A stretch of DNA of 64,000 nucleotides from JACCVL01 sp963704295 (GCA_963704295.1 OY969884.1:2046001-2110000); one strand, 5' to 3'. Positions 46,809 through 56,493 are shown, counted from the stretch's first letter. Translations and numbers: made by a program. The notes: generated from the sequence alone by a model not told the origin.

Positions 46809-48353
46809 CCTCGTCCGCGGACGACGGTCGGAGCTCGTCGTCGCGAGTGCGCAGCCGGACCTCCGGGATCAGCAGCGCCACCACGAGCGCCAGCCCGGCC
46901 ACCGGCACGGCGGTGAGGAACACGTCGCCGAGGGCATCGGCGTAGGCAGCCAGCACGGCCTGCTGCACGTCCGGCGGCAGCGCGCGCAGCGCGGCGAGGT
47001 CACCGCCGTCGGCACTGATCGCTCGCGCCCGCGTGCCGAGCCCGGCCAGGTGGTGGGTGAGCCGGATCCCGAGCGTGGCGCCGAAGACGGCGGTCCCGAC
47101 CGCACCGCCCATCATCCGGAAGAACGTCACCGCGCTGGTCGCGGTCCCCATGTGCCGACGGTCGATCGAGTTCTGCACGGCGGTGAGGATGATCTGCATC
47201 GTCCCGCCGAGCCCGGCGCCGAGGACGTACAGCGCGACTGCCACCTGCCAGTACGGCGTCTCGACCCCGACCCGGCTGAGCAGCGTCACCCCCACCAGCA
47301 CGGTGGCCGCACCGAGGATGGGGAACACCCGGTACCGCCCGGTGCGCGAGGCCAGCTGGCCGGCCGTGATGGACGTGGAGAAGATGCCCGCCACCATCGG
47401 GAGCAGCGCCAGCCCGGACTCGGTCGGGCTCATGCCCTGGACCACCTGGAGGTAGAGGGGCGTGAAGACGAGCGACCCGAACATCGCCATGCCGATCAGG
47501 AAGACGAAGCCGCTGGAGGCCGCGAACACCCGGTCGCCGAACAGCTGCATCGGGATGATCGGCTCGACCGCGCGACGCTCCACCGCCACGAACACCGTCG
47601 GCCAGCAGCACGCCCGCAGCCAGCAGACCCCACGTGGTCGTCGAATCCCAGCCGTACGCGTCGCCCGCCCAGGTCGTGGCCAGCAGGATGGCCGACACCG
47701 CCGCCACGATGACGGCCGCGCCGAGGTAGTCGATGCGGTGTGGTCGGGGCACGTGCGGCAGCCGCAGCGCCAGCGAGGTCACCACCAGCGCGGCCACACC
47801 GATCGGCAGGTTGATCCAGAAGATCCACTGCCACCCCGGCCCCTCGGCGAGCCAGCCGCCCAACACGGGGCCGAGGACGCTGGAGGTGCCGAAGACGGCG
47901 GCGAACCAGCCCTGGTAGCGGCCGCGCTCGCGCGGTGGCACGACGTCGCCGATGGTGGCCAGGGCGAGGGCGAACAGACCCGCCGCCGCCGAGGCCCTGC
48001 AGCGCTCGGAACGCGATCAGCTGGCTGATGTCCTGGCTGAACCCGGACAGCACCGAGCCCAGCAGGAACGTGCAGATCGCTGCCTGGAAGATCAGCCGCC
48101 GGCCGTACAGGTCGGAGATCTTGCCCCACAGCGGCGTCGATGCGGTCGACGTGAGCAGGTACGCGGTGACCACCCAGCTCAGTCGGTCCAACCCGCCGAG
48201 GTCGCTGGTGATGCTGGGCAGGGCAGTCGCGACGATGCTCTGGTCGAGAGCAGCCAGGAACATCCCGGCCATCAAGCCGCCGAGGACCACCAGGATCTGC
48301 CGGTGCGGGAGGTACCGCGGCGCCATCTCGGCCGGCGCCGGAGATGGGTGCAT
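46792..48353 (-). pseudogene. DHA2-family MFS exporter (EmrB/QacA type) with two frameshifts
   Basis: A 14-helix drug/proton antiporter split over three frames. Part A (48353 to ~47982): 'LVVLGGLMAGMFLAALDQSIVATALPSI' (family motif D1) and 'GKISDLYGRRLIFQAAI' (motif A) up to 'ALQGLGGGG'. Part B (~47979 to 47597): 'PPRERGRYQGWFAAVFGTSSVLGPVLGGWL' (motif C). Part C (~47594 to 46792): 'FVAVERRAVEPIIPMQLFGDRVF' and the remaining helices. Each junction is explained by one extra base, in CCC at 47979-47981 and CC at 47595-47596 (plus strand). With both removed the protein is full length, ~520 residues. Leaderless ATG; convergent with the AI-2E gene, overlapping its tail by 17 bp. Confidence 0.82.
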
Positions 48354-48359
48354 AGTGCA

Positions 48360-48365
48360 ACGTTA
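48360..48365 (-). promoter_or_regulatory. -10 element for leaderless MFS gene
   Basis: TAACGT on the minus strand six nt before ATG 48353. Confidence 0.45.
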
Positions 48366-48468
48366 CCCGGGGAGCAGGTGCGGCCGCGCCCGTGGACCGG
48401 TACACAAGACCCGTGACAGCGCCCCCCGACCGACCCGCCGCACCCCCGAGCGCCTCCGAGGGCGCCCG

Positions 48469-50157
48469 GTGACGAGCCGGAGCGACCCTGCCGGGGGGCT
48501 GGTCATCGGTCCGCTGCAGCGATTCGCCGACGAGTCGACCGTCACCGTGTGGGTCGAGGTGGTGCGTCCCGGCGTGGTCACCGTGCGGACGGGGGAGCAC
48601 GAGGGCTCCGCGCACACCTTCACCGCTCACGACCATCACTACGCGGTCGTCGACGTCGACGGGCTCCCCTCCGGGTCGCACCTGCCGTACGAGGTGCTGT
48701 TGGACGACGACGTGATCTGGCCGCCGCCGGGGTCGCTGTTCCCGCCGAGCGCGCTGCGCACGATGGACTTCGCGGGGCCGCTGCGCATCGTCTTCGGCAC
48801 CTGCCGGGCCTCGGTGCCGCACGACCGGCGCACCAACCGGCGCTACGGCGTCGACGTGCTGCGGGCGCTCGCACTGCGACTGGCCAACGGGGACGGGCCG
48901 GAGCCGGCCGACACGGAAGCGCAGGAGTGGCCGGGGCTGATGCTCTTCCTCGGCGACCAGGTCTACGCCGACGAGACGTCGAACTCGATGCGGGAGTACA
49001 TCGCCCACCACCGGGACATCGAGCAGCCGCCCGGTGAGGAGCTGGCGAACTTCGGCGAGTACGCGCACCTCTACCGGCTGTCCTGGACCGAGCCCACGGT
49101 GCGCTGGATCCTCTCCACGGTGCCGAGCGCGATGATCTTCGACGACCACGACGTCCGCGACGACTGGAACACCTCGGAGACGTGGCGGCAGCAGATGCGG
49201 ACCATCCCGTGGTGGCAGGGGCGTATCGTCGCCGGGCTGTCGTCGTACTGGATCTACCAGCACCTGGGGAACCTGTCGCCGACCGAGCGGGCCGAGGACC
49301 CGGTCTGGCAGAAGGTGCAGGCCGCCGGGGATCGCGACGTCGGCCCGGTGCTGGACGAGTTCGCCGAGTCGGCCGACGCCGACCCCGCCGCCTATCGCTG
49401 GAGCCACTCGCGCGACCTCGGCCGCACCAGGCTGGTGGTGATCGACTCGCGTGCCGCCCGGGTGACCACGCCGGACCGGCGTTCGATGATCGACGACGAC
49501 GAGATGGCCTGGCTGGACGGCAAGGTGCAGGGCGGGCACGACCACCTGCTGCTCGCCACCTCGATCCCGTTCCTGCTCCCGATGGGGTTGCACTACCTCG
49601 AGGCGTGGAACGAGGCGGTCGCGAGCGGCGCCTGGGGCAAGCGCGCTGCCGCCGGTGCCGAGAAGGCGCGGCAGACGTTCGATCTGGAGCACTGGGGGGC
49701 CTGGCAGCGGTCGTTCCGGCAGGTGCAGGAGATGGTGGCCGACGTCGCCGCGGGGCAGCGAGGACCGGCGCCGGCGACGGTCACGTTCCTGTCCGGCGAC
49801 GTGCACCACTCGTATCTCATGGAGGCGGATCTGCCCACCGGTCCGGGGCGGTCCCGAGTGGTGCAAGCAGTCTGCTCGCCGATTCGCAACCCGTTGCCGC
49901 AGGTGATGCGGTTCGTGACCGCGACGATGGCGTACGGCGTCGCCGGGACGGTGGGTCGGCTGCTGTCCGAGACCGCGCGGGTCCCGAGCCCGCCGTGGAC
50001 CTGGCAGACCGCCGACGGCCCCTGGTTCAACAACGCGCTGGCGACGCTCGATCTCAACGGTCGGCGGGCAAAGGTGGCGTGGGAGACCGCGACCGAGGGA
50101 CCTGACGACGACTGCCTGCTCTGGTGCCCGGTGACCAGCGCCACGCTGAGTCGCTGA
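48469..50157 (+). CDS. PhoD-like alkaline phosphatase
   Basis: 562 residues of the PhoD/calcineurin-like family. An N-terminal beta domain (~1-95) is followed by metal-binding motifs: 'IVFGTCRASVPHDRRTN' (the Cys-containing SC/TC loop of PhoD), 'LMLFLGDQVYADE' , 'PSAMIFDDHDVRDDWN' and 'TVTFLSGDVHHSYLME'. No Tat signal is visible, unlike classical secreted PhoD, so the protein may be cytosolic. Likely phosphomonoesterase/diesterase; substrate unknown. GTG 48469 with GAGGG about seven nt upstream. Divergent from the MFS gene. Confidence 0.85.
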   Translation: MTSRSDPAGGLVIGPLQRFADESTVTVWVEVVRPGVVTVRTGEHEGSAHTFTAHDHHYAVVDVDGLPSGSHLPYEVLLDDDVIWPPPGSLFPPSALRTMDFAGPLRIVFGTCRASVPHDRRTNRRYGVDVLRALALRLANGDGPEPADTEAQEWPGLMLFLGDQVYADETSNSMREYIAHHRDIEQPPGEELANFGEYAHLYRLSWTEPTVRWILSTVPSAMIFDDHDVRDDWNTSETWRQQMRTIPWWQGRIVAGLSSYWIYQHLGNLSPTERAEDPVWQKVQAAGDRDVGPVLDEFAESADADPAAYRWSHSRDLGRTRLVVIDSRAARVTTPDRRSMIDDDEMAWLDGKVQGGHDHLLLATSIPFLLPMGLHYLEAWNEAVASGAWGKRAAAGAEKARQTFDLEHWGAWQRSFRQVQEMVADVAAGQRGPAPATVTFLSGDVHHSYLMEADLPTGPGRSRVVQAVCSPIRNPLPQVMRFVTATMAYGVAGTVGRLLSETARVPSPPWTWQTADGPWFNNALATLDLNGRRAKVAWETATEGPDDDCLLWCPVTSATLSR

Positions 50158-50184
50158 CCTCGCCGACCGCGCGGGACCGAGCCC

Positions 50185-50190
50185 TAGGGT
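50185..50190 (+). promoter_or_regulatory. -10 element for leaderless ilvA
   Basis: TAGGGT, six nt before GTG 50197; no Shine-Dalgarno. Confidence 0.6.
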
Positions 50191-50196
50191 GGCGAC

Positions 50197-51411
50197 GTGG
50201 GTGTGACGTTGGAGCAGGTGCGACTGGCCCGTGCAGTCCTCGACGACGTCGCGGTTGTCACCCCGGTGGAGCGGTCCCGGTGGCTGGAGCGGCTGCTCGG
50301 TGCACCGGTGCATCTCAAGTGCGAGAACCTGCAGCGCACGGGGTCGTTCAAGATCCGCGGCGCGTACGTGCGCATCGCCGGCCTCGACGACGAGGAGCGG
50401 TCCCGTGGCGTGGTCGCGGCGAGCGCCGGCAACCACGCACAGGGGGTGGCGCTGGCGGCGTCGCTGCTCGGCACCACCTCGACGGTGTTCATGCCGCGGG
50501 GTGCGCCGATCCCCAAGGAGCGGGCCACCCGCGAGTACGGCGCCGACGTGCACTTCGTCGGGACCACCGTCGACGAGGCGCTGGTCGCCGCCCGGACGTT
50601 CGCCGACGAGACCGGAGCGATCTTTATCCACCCGTTCGACCACCCGGACGTCGTGGCCGGCCAGGGAACGCTCGGCCTCGAACTGGCGGAACAGGTGCCC
50701 GACGCCGCCACGGTGGTGGTCCCCTGCGGGGGAGGTGGCCTGCTGGCGGGTGTCGCCACGGCCATGAAGGCGCTGCGGCCGGACATCCGGATGGTCGGGG
50801 TCCAGGCTGAGGGGGCGGCCAGCTATCCGGCCAGCCTCGCGGCCGGCGCGCCGGTGCCGCTGGCGTCGATGACCACGATGGCCGACGGCATCGCCGTGGG
50901 TCGGCCGGGTGACGTGCCGTTCGCGGCGATCGCGGACCTCGTCGACGAGATGCTGACCGTCGGCGAGGAGTCGCTGTCGCAGGCACTGCTGCTGCTGGCG
51001 GAGCGGGCCAAGCAGGTGGTCGAGCCCGGCGGCGCCGCCGCGGTGGCCGCCCTGCTGGACCACCCCGGCAGGACCGACCTGTTCCCGGGTCCGGTGGTGG
51101 CGGTGCTGTCGGGCGGCAACGTGGACCCGTTGCTGCTGCTCCAGGTGGTCCGGCACGGGCTGGCCGCGGCCGGCCGGTACCTCTCGTTCACCGTCCGGGT
51201 GCCGGACCGTCCGGGCGAGCTGGTGCGGCTGCTCGGGCTGCTCGCCGACGCCGACGCCAACGTGCTCGACGTGGTGCACCAGCGGGTTTCCGCTCGGCTG
51301 CACGTCGACGAGGTCGAGGTGGCGCTGCAGGTGGAGACCCGCGGCGAACCGCACGGCAAGGCCGTGATCGGCGCCGTACGGGACGCCGGCTATCCGGTGG
51401 CGTTCGTCTGA
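50197..51411 (+). CDS. ilvA: Threonine ammonia-lyase
   Basis: 404-residue fold-type II PLP enzyme converting threonine to 2-oxobutanoate. 'KCENLQRTGSFKIRGAYVRI' holds the Schiff-base lysine (Lys near 51), 'VAASAGNHAQGVALAASLLG' the substrate loop and 'VVPCGGGGLLAGVATAMK' the phosphate-binding glycines. A single C-terminal ACT-like domain ('FTVRVPDRPGELVRLLGLLADADANVLDVVHQRVS') suggests the TdcB/short-IlvA type with amino-acid control. Leaderless GTG start. Confidence 0.93.
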   Translation: MGVTLEQVRLARAVLDDVAVVTPVERSRWLERLLGAPVHLKCENLQRTGSFKIRGAYVRIAGLDDEERSRGVVAASAGNHAQGVALAASLLGTTSTVFMPRGAPIPKERATREYGADVHFVGTTVDEALVAARTFADETGAIFIHPFDHPDVVAGQGTLGLELAEQVPDAATVVVPCGGGGLLAGVATAMKALRPDIRMVGVQAEGAASYPASLAAGAPVPLASMTTMADGIAVGRPGDVPFAAIADLVDEMLTVGEESLSQALLLLAERAKQVVEPGGAAAVAALLDHPGRTDLFPGPVVAVLSGGNVDPLLLLQVVRHGLAAAGRYLSFTVRVPDRPGELVRLLGLLADADANVLDVVHQRVSARLHVDEVEVALQVETRGEPHGKAVIGAVRDAGYPVAFV

Positions 51412-51429
51412 CTCCGGGGTCGCTCCGGG

Positions 51430-51886
51430 TCAGCTGGTGGGCGGGGTGCCGTCCGCGGCGCGGACTGCCTCTTCCTCCGCCACCTTGCGGCGAACGTCGT
51501 CCATGTCCAGCTCGCGCACCGCGGTGATCAGCTGCTCCAGCGCGGGCGCCGGCAAGGGCGCCGGGTTGTGCGTGCAGCAGGATGCCGTCCCGGAAGGCCA
51601 TCAGCGTCGGGATCGAGCGGATGCCGAGCTGGGCGGACAGCGCCTGCTCGGCCTCCGTGTCGACCTTGGCGAAGGTGATGTCGGTGTGCTGCTCCGAGGC
51701 CGCCTCGAAGACGGGGGCGAAGGAGCGGCACGGGCCGCACCACTCGGCCCAGAAGTCCACCAGCAGGATGCCCTCGGACGAGATCGCCTGCTCGAAACGG
51801 TCCGCCGTCAGCGTGACCGTTCCGCCGGTGCGCTCGCCGGGCATGGCCGTGGTGGCCGGGTCGGTGCTCGGTTCAGGAGAAGTCAT
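51430..51886 (-). pseudogene. Thioredoxin with C-terminal frameshift
   Basis: 'VTLTADRFEQAISSEGILLVDFWAEWCGPCRSFAPVFEAAS' contains an intact CGPC active site, and 'ALSAQLGIRSIPTLMAFRDGILLHAQPGAL' the cis-Pro loop. After this, near 51554-51555, one extra base moves the frame; deleting it yields a natural ending 'PAPALEQLITAVRELDMDDV...GTPPTS' with stop at 51430-51432. Uncorrected, the frame runs on antisense into ilvA. The thioredoxin fold itself is largely complete before the shift, so a protein might still work. ATG 51886 is one start; GTG 51934 is also in frame. Confidence 0.8.
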
Positions 51887-51945
51887 ACCGGCGACAACGG
51901 CACCGTCCCCGACGACATTCCGGGCGTGAGCCACGTCTCGTCGGA

Positions 51946-52455
51946 TCAGCTCCGGAAGGGCTTGGCCTCGAGCACCTCGACGGTGACGTCCCGACCGTTG
52001 GGAGCGGCGAACGTGGCGCGGTCACCGACCGACGTGCCGGCGATCGCGCTGCCCAGCGGGCTTTGCGGAGAGTAGACGTCGAGCTTCACCGACGAGTCCA
52101 GGGCGAGCAGCTCGCGAGAGCCGAGCAGGAACGACTCGGTGTCGTCGTCACCGGCGAACCGCACCGTGACGATCATCCCCGGCTCGACCACGCCGTCGTC
52201 CGGCGGCGCCTCACCGACGCGGGCCCGACGCATCATGTCCTCCAGCTGGCGGATCCGCGCCTCGGCCTTGCCCTGTTCCTCCTTGGCGGCGTGGTAGCCG
52301 CCGTTCTCGCGCAGGTCGCCCTCGTCGCGCGCCTCGCCGATCCGAGCGGCCAGCTCGGCGCGTGCCGGACCTCGGAGGTGGTCGAGCTCCTCCTGAAGGC
52401 GGTCGTGCGCCTCCTGGGTGAGCCAGATGACGTTCTCGTCGGCCGACTGCGTCAC
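51946..52455 (-). CDS. greA: Transcription elongation factor GreA
   Basis: 169 residues: N-terminal coiled coil ('AHDRLQEELDHLRGPARAELAARIGEARDEGDLRENGGYHAAKEEQG') whose tip holds the acidic residues (DEGDLREN) that stimulate RNA cleavage by backtracked RNA polymerase, and a C-terminal FKBP-like domain ('SPLGSAIAGTSVGDRATFAAPNGRDVTVEVLEAKPF'). GTG 52455 has GAGGAG eight nt away. Rv1080c orthologue, in the conserved greA, DUF4307, mca arrangement. Confidence 0.95.
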   Translation of the reverse strand: MTQSADENVIWLTQEAHDRLQEELDHLRGPARAELAARIGEARDEGDLRENGGYHAAKEEQGKAEARIRQLEDMMRRARVGEAPPDDGVVEPGMIVTVRFAGDDDTESFLLGSRELLALDSSVKLDVYSPQSPLGSAIAGTSVGDRATFAAPNGRDVTVEVLEAKPFRS

Positions 52456-52544
52456 AGGGACTGCTCCTCGTCGTACGTCGCCACGGGCCCGGCGGCCCGT
52501 GGCGTCAGGGTGAAACGGACAAGCCTAGCAACTCGCGGGCGGGC

Positions 52545-52964
52545 TCAACCGGCTGCGGCGGAGCAGCTCCCCACCTCCGCGGTTGTCGCCTGACGCTCGG
52601 TGCGGATCGTCACCGTGACCCGCTCCGTCCCGGCTGGTGCCGCCGGCAGCTGCACCAGTCGCTCCCCGACAACCTGCTTGTCCGCGGCCTGCGCGTACAC
52701 CTCGCAGCGGACCGCGGTGGTGACTGCGCGGACCACGTCGACGGTGACGTCGGTCCGCTGCTCCGAGACCACCTCGAACGCCACCACGCCGGCGTTCACG
52801 TCCGGGCTCGACTGCTGCACCGCCGTGCGCACCAGCCACACCAGCCCACCGCCGACCACGACCAGCACGAGCACGGCGAGCAGCACGCGGGCAGATCTCG
52901 ACGGCCGGCCGTACCGCTCGGGCATCGCGGCTCGGGCGGCGGCTGCCGGATCGGTGCGGGCCAT
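52545..52964 (-). CDS. DUF4307 membrane protein
   Basis: 139 residues: short cytoplasmic N-terminus ('PERYGRPSRSARV'), one transmembrane helix ('LLAVLVLVVVGGGLVWLV', about residues 27-44) and an extracytoplasmic beta domain with two Cys ('VRCEVYAQ', 'GSCSAAAG'). Matches DUF4307 (Rv1081c), always near mca; function unknown. ATG 52964 lies 16 bp from the divergent mca GTG and has no Shine-Dalgarno, so it is probably leaderless. Confidence 0.85.
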   Translation of the reverse strand: MARTDPAAAARAAMPERYGRPSRSARVLLAVLVLVVVGGGLVWLVRTAVQQSSPDVNAGVVAFEVVSEQRTDVTVDVVRAVTTAVRCEVYAQAADKQVVGERLVQLPAAPAGTERVTVTIRTERQATTAEVGSCSAAAG

Positions 52965-52968
52965 GCTG

Positions 52969-52974
52969 CATTCT
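52969..52974. promoter_or_regulatory. Shared -10 region between mca and the DUF4307 gene
   Basis: On the plus strand CATTCT is six nt before the mca GTG. On the minus strand CAGAAT (52975-52970) is five nt before the DUF4307 ATG. Both -10 boxes occupy nearly the same bases. Confidence 0.5.
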
Positions 52975-52980
52975 GTCCCC

Positions 52981-53919
52981 GTGTCCGACCACACCTCCGC
53001 CCCGTCGCATCCCGGCCGCGGCATCGGGCCGGCCGGCGCCGAGCGACTTCGCCTGATGCACGTGCACGCGCACCCGGACGACGAGTCCAGCAAGGGTGCC
53101 GCCACCACCGCCCGTTACGTCGCCGAGGGCGTGGACGTGCACGTGGTCACCTGCACCGGCGGCGAGCGCGGCTCGATCCTGAACCCGAACATGGACCGCC
53201 CCGACGTGCTCGCCAACCTGAGCGAGATCCGGCGCCGGGAGATGGAGCGTGCCCGCGACATCCTCGGCGTCACCCAGGACTGGCTCGGCTTCGTCGACTC
53301 CGGGTTCCCGGAGGGCGATCCGCCGCCGCCGCTGCCGGACGGCTGCTTCGCCACCGTGCCGCTGTCGGAGTCCGCCGGCCGGCTGGTCCGGCTGATGCGG
53401 CAGTTCCGCCCGCACGTCGTGACCACGTACGACGAGAACGGCGGCTACCCGCACCCCGACCACGTCCGTTGCCACGAGGTCACCGTGGCCGCGTTCGACG
53501 CGGCCGGGGACCCGCAGGCCTACCCGGACCACGGTCCGCCGTGGCAGCCGCTGAAGCTGTACTACCACCACAGCTTCCACCGGGCGCGGACCCAGGCGCT
53601 GCACGAGGAGATGCTGCGACGGGGCCTCCAGTCGCCGTACGCCGAGCGGCTCGCCGAGTGGGCTCCCGACCCCGCACACGACGCGCGGATCACCACCCGG
53701 GTGCCCTGCGCGGAGTGGTTCCCGGTGCGAGACCGCGCGCTGCTCGCGCACGCGACCCAGATCGACCCGGACGGGGCGTGGTTCGCCTGCCCGCTCGAGG
53801 TGCACCAGACCGCCTGGCCGAGCGAGGACTACGAGCTGGTGCGAAGCGAGGTGGCCACCGAGCTGCCGGAGGACGACCTGTTCGCCGGGGTGCGCGCCCT
53901 GCTGCAGTCGGCTACCTGA
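52981..53919 (+). CDS. mca: Mycothiol S-conjugate amidase
   Basis: 312-residue zinc hydrolase of the LmbE/MshB fold. 'LMHVHAHPDDESSKGAATTARY' gives the AHPDDE zinc motif, and 'TTYDENGGYPHPDHVRCHEVT' the PHPDH zinc/active-site motif. Mca cleaves mycothiol S-conjugates so that the mercapturic acid can be exported. The Lys at 'SSKGAATTARY' is the one that helps Mca favour conjugates in described homologues; MshB is the paralogue to exclude, but position (Rv1082) and length favour Mca. Leaderless GTG. Confidence 0.93.
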   Translation: MSDHTSAPSHPGRGIGPAGAERLRLMHVHAHPDDESSKGAATTARYVAEGVDVHVVTCTGGERGSILNPNMDRPDVLANLSEIRRREMERARDILGVTQDWLGFVDSGFPEGDPPPPLPDGCFATVPLSESAGRLVRLMRQFRPHVVTTYDENGGYPHPDHVRCHEVTVAAFDAAGDPQAYPDHGPPWQPLKLYYHHSFHRARTQALHEEMLRRGLQSPYAERLAEWAPDPAHDARITTRVPCAEWFPVRDRALLAHATQIDPDGAWFACPLEVHQTAWPSEDYELVRSEVATELPEDDLFAGVRALLQSAT

Positions 53920-53938
53920 GCCGCAACGAAGGGGCAAT

Positions 53939-53976
53939 GCCCCGTTCGGGTCACGCTTTGCTGCCCCGAACGGGGC
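53939..53976 (+). terminator. Intrinsic terminator after mca
   Basis: GCCCCGTTCGGG (53939-53950) pairs perfectly over 12 bp with CCCGAACGGGGC (53965-53976), followed by TTTA. Confidence 0.8.
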
Positions 53977-54057
53977 TTTACCGCACCCGTGCGCAGGAGT
54001 AGGCAGGGCCCTGCGGGGGCGGTCGCCTCCCAGTCGAGCCCGTCGAGGAGGCATCGC

Positions 54058-55193
54058 ATGTCCCAAGCAGCGCGAGGTGGAGACGAGCATCGGTCGGGGC
54101 GGTCACAGTCGTGGGCGCCCTCGGTGTGGCCGGGCTCGCGGCGTCTCCGAGCGCCGCGGACGGCGACGACCGGGGAGCACCGCCGGCGCCGTACGTGGTC
54201 GTGCAGACCGGGCTCGACAACCCGCGTCAGATGCAGCTGCGCGGTGCCGACGTGTTCGTCGCCGAGGCGGGCCACGGTTCGTACAACCCGGACAACTGCC
54301 ACCGCGGGACCTGCATCGGACTCACCGGCAAGATCGGCCGGCTGCGTGCCGGTGTCTACACGCATCGGATGACCCGACTGATCTCGGGTGCGGGGGAGGA
54401 CGGCAGCTTCGCCACCGGTGCAGACGGGGTGGCCACCCGTCCGGGACACCTGCTGATGCCGGTGATGACCTTCGCGCCGCCGCAGGCGATCCCGCCGAAC
54501 ACCCCCGGGAAGCGCCAGCTCGGCAAGCTCCTGGTCAACCGACCGGTCGGCCAGAAGTCCGTGCTCGCCAACATCTCCGCCTTCGAGCGGCAGCACGACC
54601 CCGACGGGGAGGGCTTCGACTCCAACCCGTACGCCGGGCTCGGCCTGAAGAACAAGACGCTGGTCGCCGACGCGGCTGGCGACTTCATCGCCGCGGTGCG
54701 ACCCGGGGGCCGGGTGCGCCTGTGGGCGGTCATGCCGGAGTACGGCCGGCGGATCGACGCCGTGCCGACCGTGCTCAGCCGCGGGGCCGACAACACGATC
54801 CTGGTGGGCGAACTGCACTCCGAGATCCCGGGCGCCGCCAAGGTCCTTGTGTTCGACCGACGGGGCGAGCGGGTGGGCACCTACCGCGGCTTCAGCTCCG
54901 TGACCGGTGTCGCGCAGACGGCGGACGGGACGCTCTACGTCAGCGAGCTGTTCGGCGGCGACTGCGGCTTCGGTGACATCCCGAGCTGCTTCCCGGGTCG
55001 GGTGGTGAAGGTGGAGCCGGACGGCGACCGGGAGCACATCGACGTGCCGTTCCCGGCCGGGATCGTCGCGCGGGGAGACCGGGTCCTCGTGGCCGCCTTC
55101 TCCGTGTCGCCGGCGCGGGGAGCGTTCGGCGGCGGCGCGGAGACCAGCGGCCAGATCTGGCGGCTGGACTTCGACGCGGTCGTCACGCGTTAG
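54058..55193 (+). pseudogene. ScyD/ScyE-family secreted protein, frameshift in the signal peptide
   Basis: The mature part ('YVVVQTGLDNPRQMQLRGADVFVAEAGHGSYNPDNC', 'GKIGRLRAGVYTHRMTRLISG', 'LVADAAGDFIAAVRPGG', 'GTLYVSELFGGDCGFGDIPSCFPGRVVKVEPDG') is a beta-propeller-like repeat protein of the ScyD/ScyE family, whose role outside scytonemin clusters is unknown. The only good start is ATG 54058 (GAGGAGG six nt upstream), but it is out of frame with the signal peptide 'RRASVGAVTVVGALGVAGLAASPSAA'. One missing C in the CCC at 54062-54064 would join them. Otherwise translation would have to begin at GTG 54111 with a cropped signal. Confidence 0.7.
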
Positions 55194-55351
55194 CCGAGGG
55201 GCTGCTCGCGAACGACTGGGGTGGGCAGCCCCAGTGCTGTCGTCGTCGACAGCGGCGAGGTGCTAGGACCAAGGTACAGCTTGCCCCGCTCTGGGACGGC
55301 GGCGAAGCATCGGTGACGTGGGGGGCTGGCTCCCACAGGCCGGAGACACCC

Positions 55352-56236
55352 ATGCGACGCGTACTCACCGTCCTGCTGACCGCCGTCCTGCTGGTGCTCG
55401 CGGCTCCCGCGGCGCAGGCCGCGGTGAGTGTGACCCGCGCCGAGCTCAGCTCCGGTCAGCTGCGGGTGGAGGGCCGCGGCGCGGTGCCGAACGCCGTCGT
55501 CACCGTGACGTCGCCGGAGTCGTCCGCGAGCAGCCGCGCCGACGGGTCGGGGGCCTTCCGGGTGGAGGCGTCCAGCTACCGGTCCAGCACCTGCCGGGTC
55601 ACCGTGTCCGACGGCTCCACGTCGGCGACGGTCAGCCTGTCCGGTTGCTCCACCACCACGTCCCCTCCGCCCCCGTCCGGAAGCTGCACGATCGTTCCCG
55701 AGACGTTCGCGGACGGGAATGTGGGCACCCTCACCACCTGGTACTTCTTCACTCAGGGCTGTCGCGCCTCGCAGAAGCCGGTCCAGTTCAACGTGGTCTC
55801 TGGTCAGATCCCACCCGGCACCCGGCTGTTCACCCAGGGCGTCGGCTCGGGCGGCATCACCGGGACGCCGACCACGCAGGGGTTGTTCGGCTTCACCATC
55901 AGGGTCAAGGACCAGACCGGCGCGACCGACACCGAGGCGTTCTCGATCAGGATCGGTGCCCCGCGGCCGTTGGTCATCAGCAACCAGTCCGACACGCTGT
56001 CGCCGGGGACCGTCGGGCAGTTCTACTGCTGCGGCAACCTGTTCGCCGACGGCGGCGTCCCGGGCTACACCTGGACGCTGCGCGGGGGCCAACTGCCCCC
56101 GGGCCTGTCGCTGACGGCGAGCCCCGGCAGGATCACCGGCACGCCGACCACGCCCGGGACCTACTCGTTCCTGGTGCGCGCCACCGACACCAGGGGCAGC
56201 TTCGCCGAGCGGACGTTCTCGATCACCGTCAGCTGA
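55352..56236 (+). CDS. Secreted Ig-like/putative-Ig repeat protein
   Basis: 294 residues. Cleavable signal peptide ('RVLTVLLTAVLLVLAAPAAQA', about 3-23), a first beta domain (25-110, 'RAELSSGQLRVEGRGAVPNAVVTVTSPESSASSRADGSG'), then two cadherin/He_PIG-like modules: each has 'Q.PPG..L......G.ITGTPTT.G...F...V.D..G', at ~150-205 and ~235-292. Such modules occur in adhesins and wall-surface proteins. No sortase motif or membrane anchor. ATG 55352 with GGAG seven nt upstream. Confidence 0.75.
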   Translation: MRRVLTVLLTAVLLVLAAPAAQAAVSVTRAELSSGQLRVEGRGAVPNAVVTVTSPESSASSRADGSGAFRVEASSYRSSTCRVTVSDGSTSATVSLSGCSTTTSPPPPSGSCTIVPETFADGNVGTLTTWYFFTQGCRASQKPVQFNVVSGQIPPGTRLFTQGVGSGGITGTPTTQGLFGFTIRVKDQTGATDTEAFSIRIGAPRPLVISNQSDTLSPGTVGQFYCCGNLFADGGVPGYTWTLRGGQLPPGLSLTASPGRITGTPTTPGTYSFLVRATDTRGSFAERTFSITVS

Positions 56237-56283
56237 GCCCGGTAGCCGAGGGTCCTCGTCGGGGCTCCGCTCGGCCGAGGGGC

Positions 56284-56493
56284 ATGATGGTGGTCGTGAG
56301 CGTCGACGCGTGGCTGCTGGCGGCACCGGACCCGGACCAGGTGCGCCCCGGCGTGCTCGGGCTGCTCGTGGTGCTGGCGCTGATCGCGGCCACGGCGCTG
56401 CTCCTGCGCAGTTTCACCAAGCAGTTGCGCAAGATCGACTTCGACGAGGAGCCCCCGGGTGACGAGGACGGCACGCGCGACACCGGGCGCTGA
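56284..56493 (+). CDS. Small single-pass membrane protein (Rv1083 position)
   Basis: 69 residues: short N-terminus, one transmembrane helix ('VLGLLVVLALIAATALLL', about residues 24-41) and a basic-then-acidic cytoplasmic tail ('KQLRKIDFDEEPPGDEDG'). Small proteins of this design lie between mca and the DUF255 gene in related genomes. Function unknown. ATG 56284 used; GTG 56296 preceded by CATGAT is an equally plausible leaderless start giving 65 residues. Confidence 0.7.
   Translation: MMVVVSVDAWLLAAPDPDQVRPGVLGLLVVLALIAATALLLRSFTKQLRKIDFDEEPPGDEDGTRDTGR

Noticed and set aside
45286..47712. 808-residue AI-2E transporter
   Set aside because: The last ~300 residues are antisense to the MFS exporter and follow a one-base loss in a tandem repeat.
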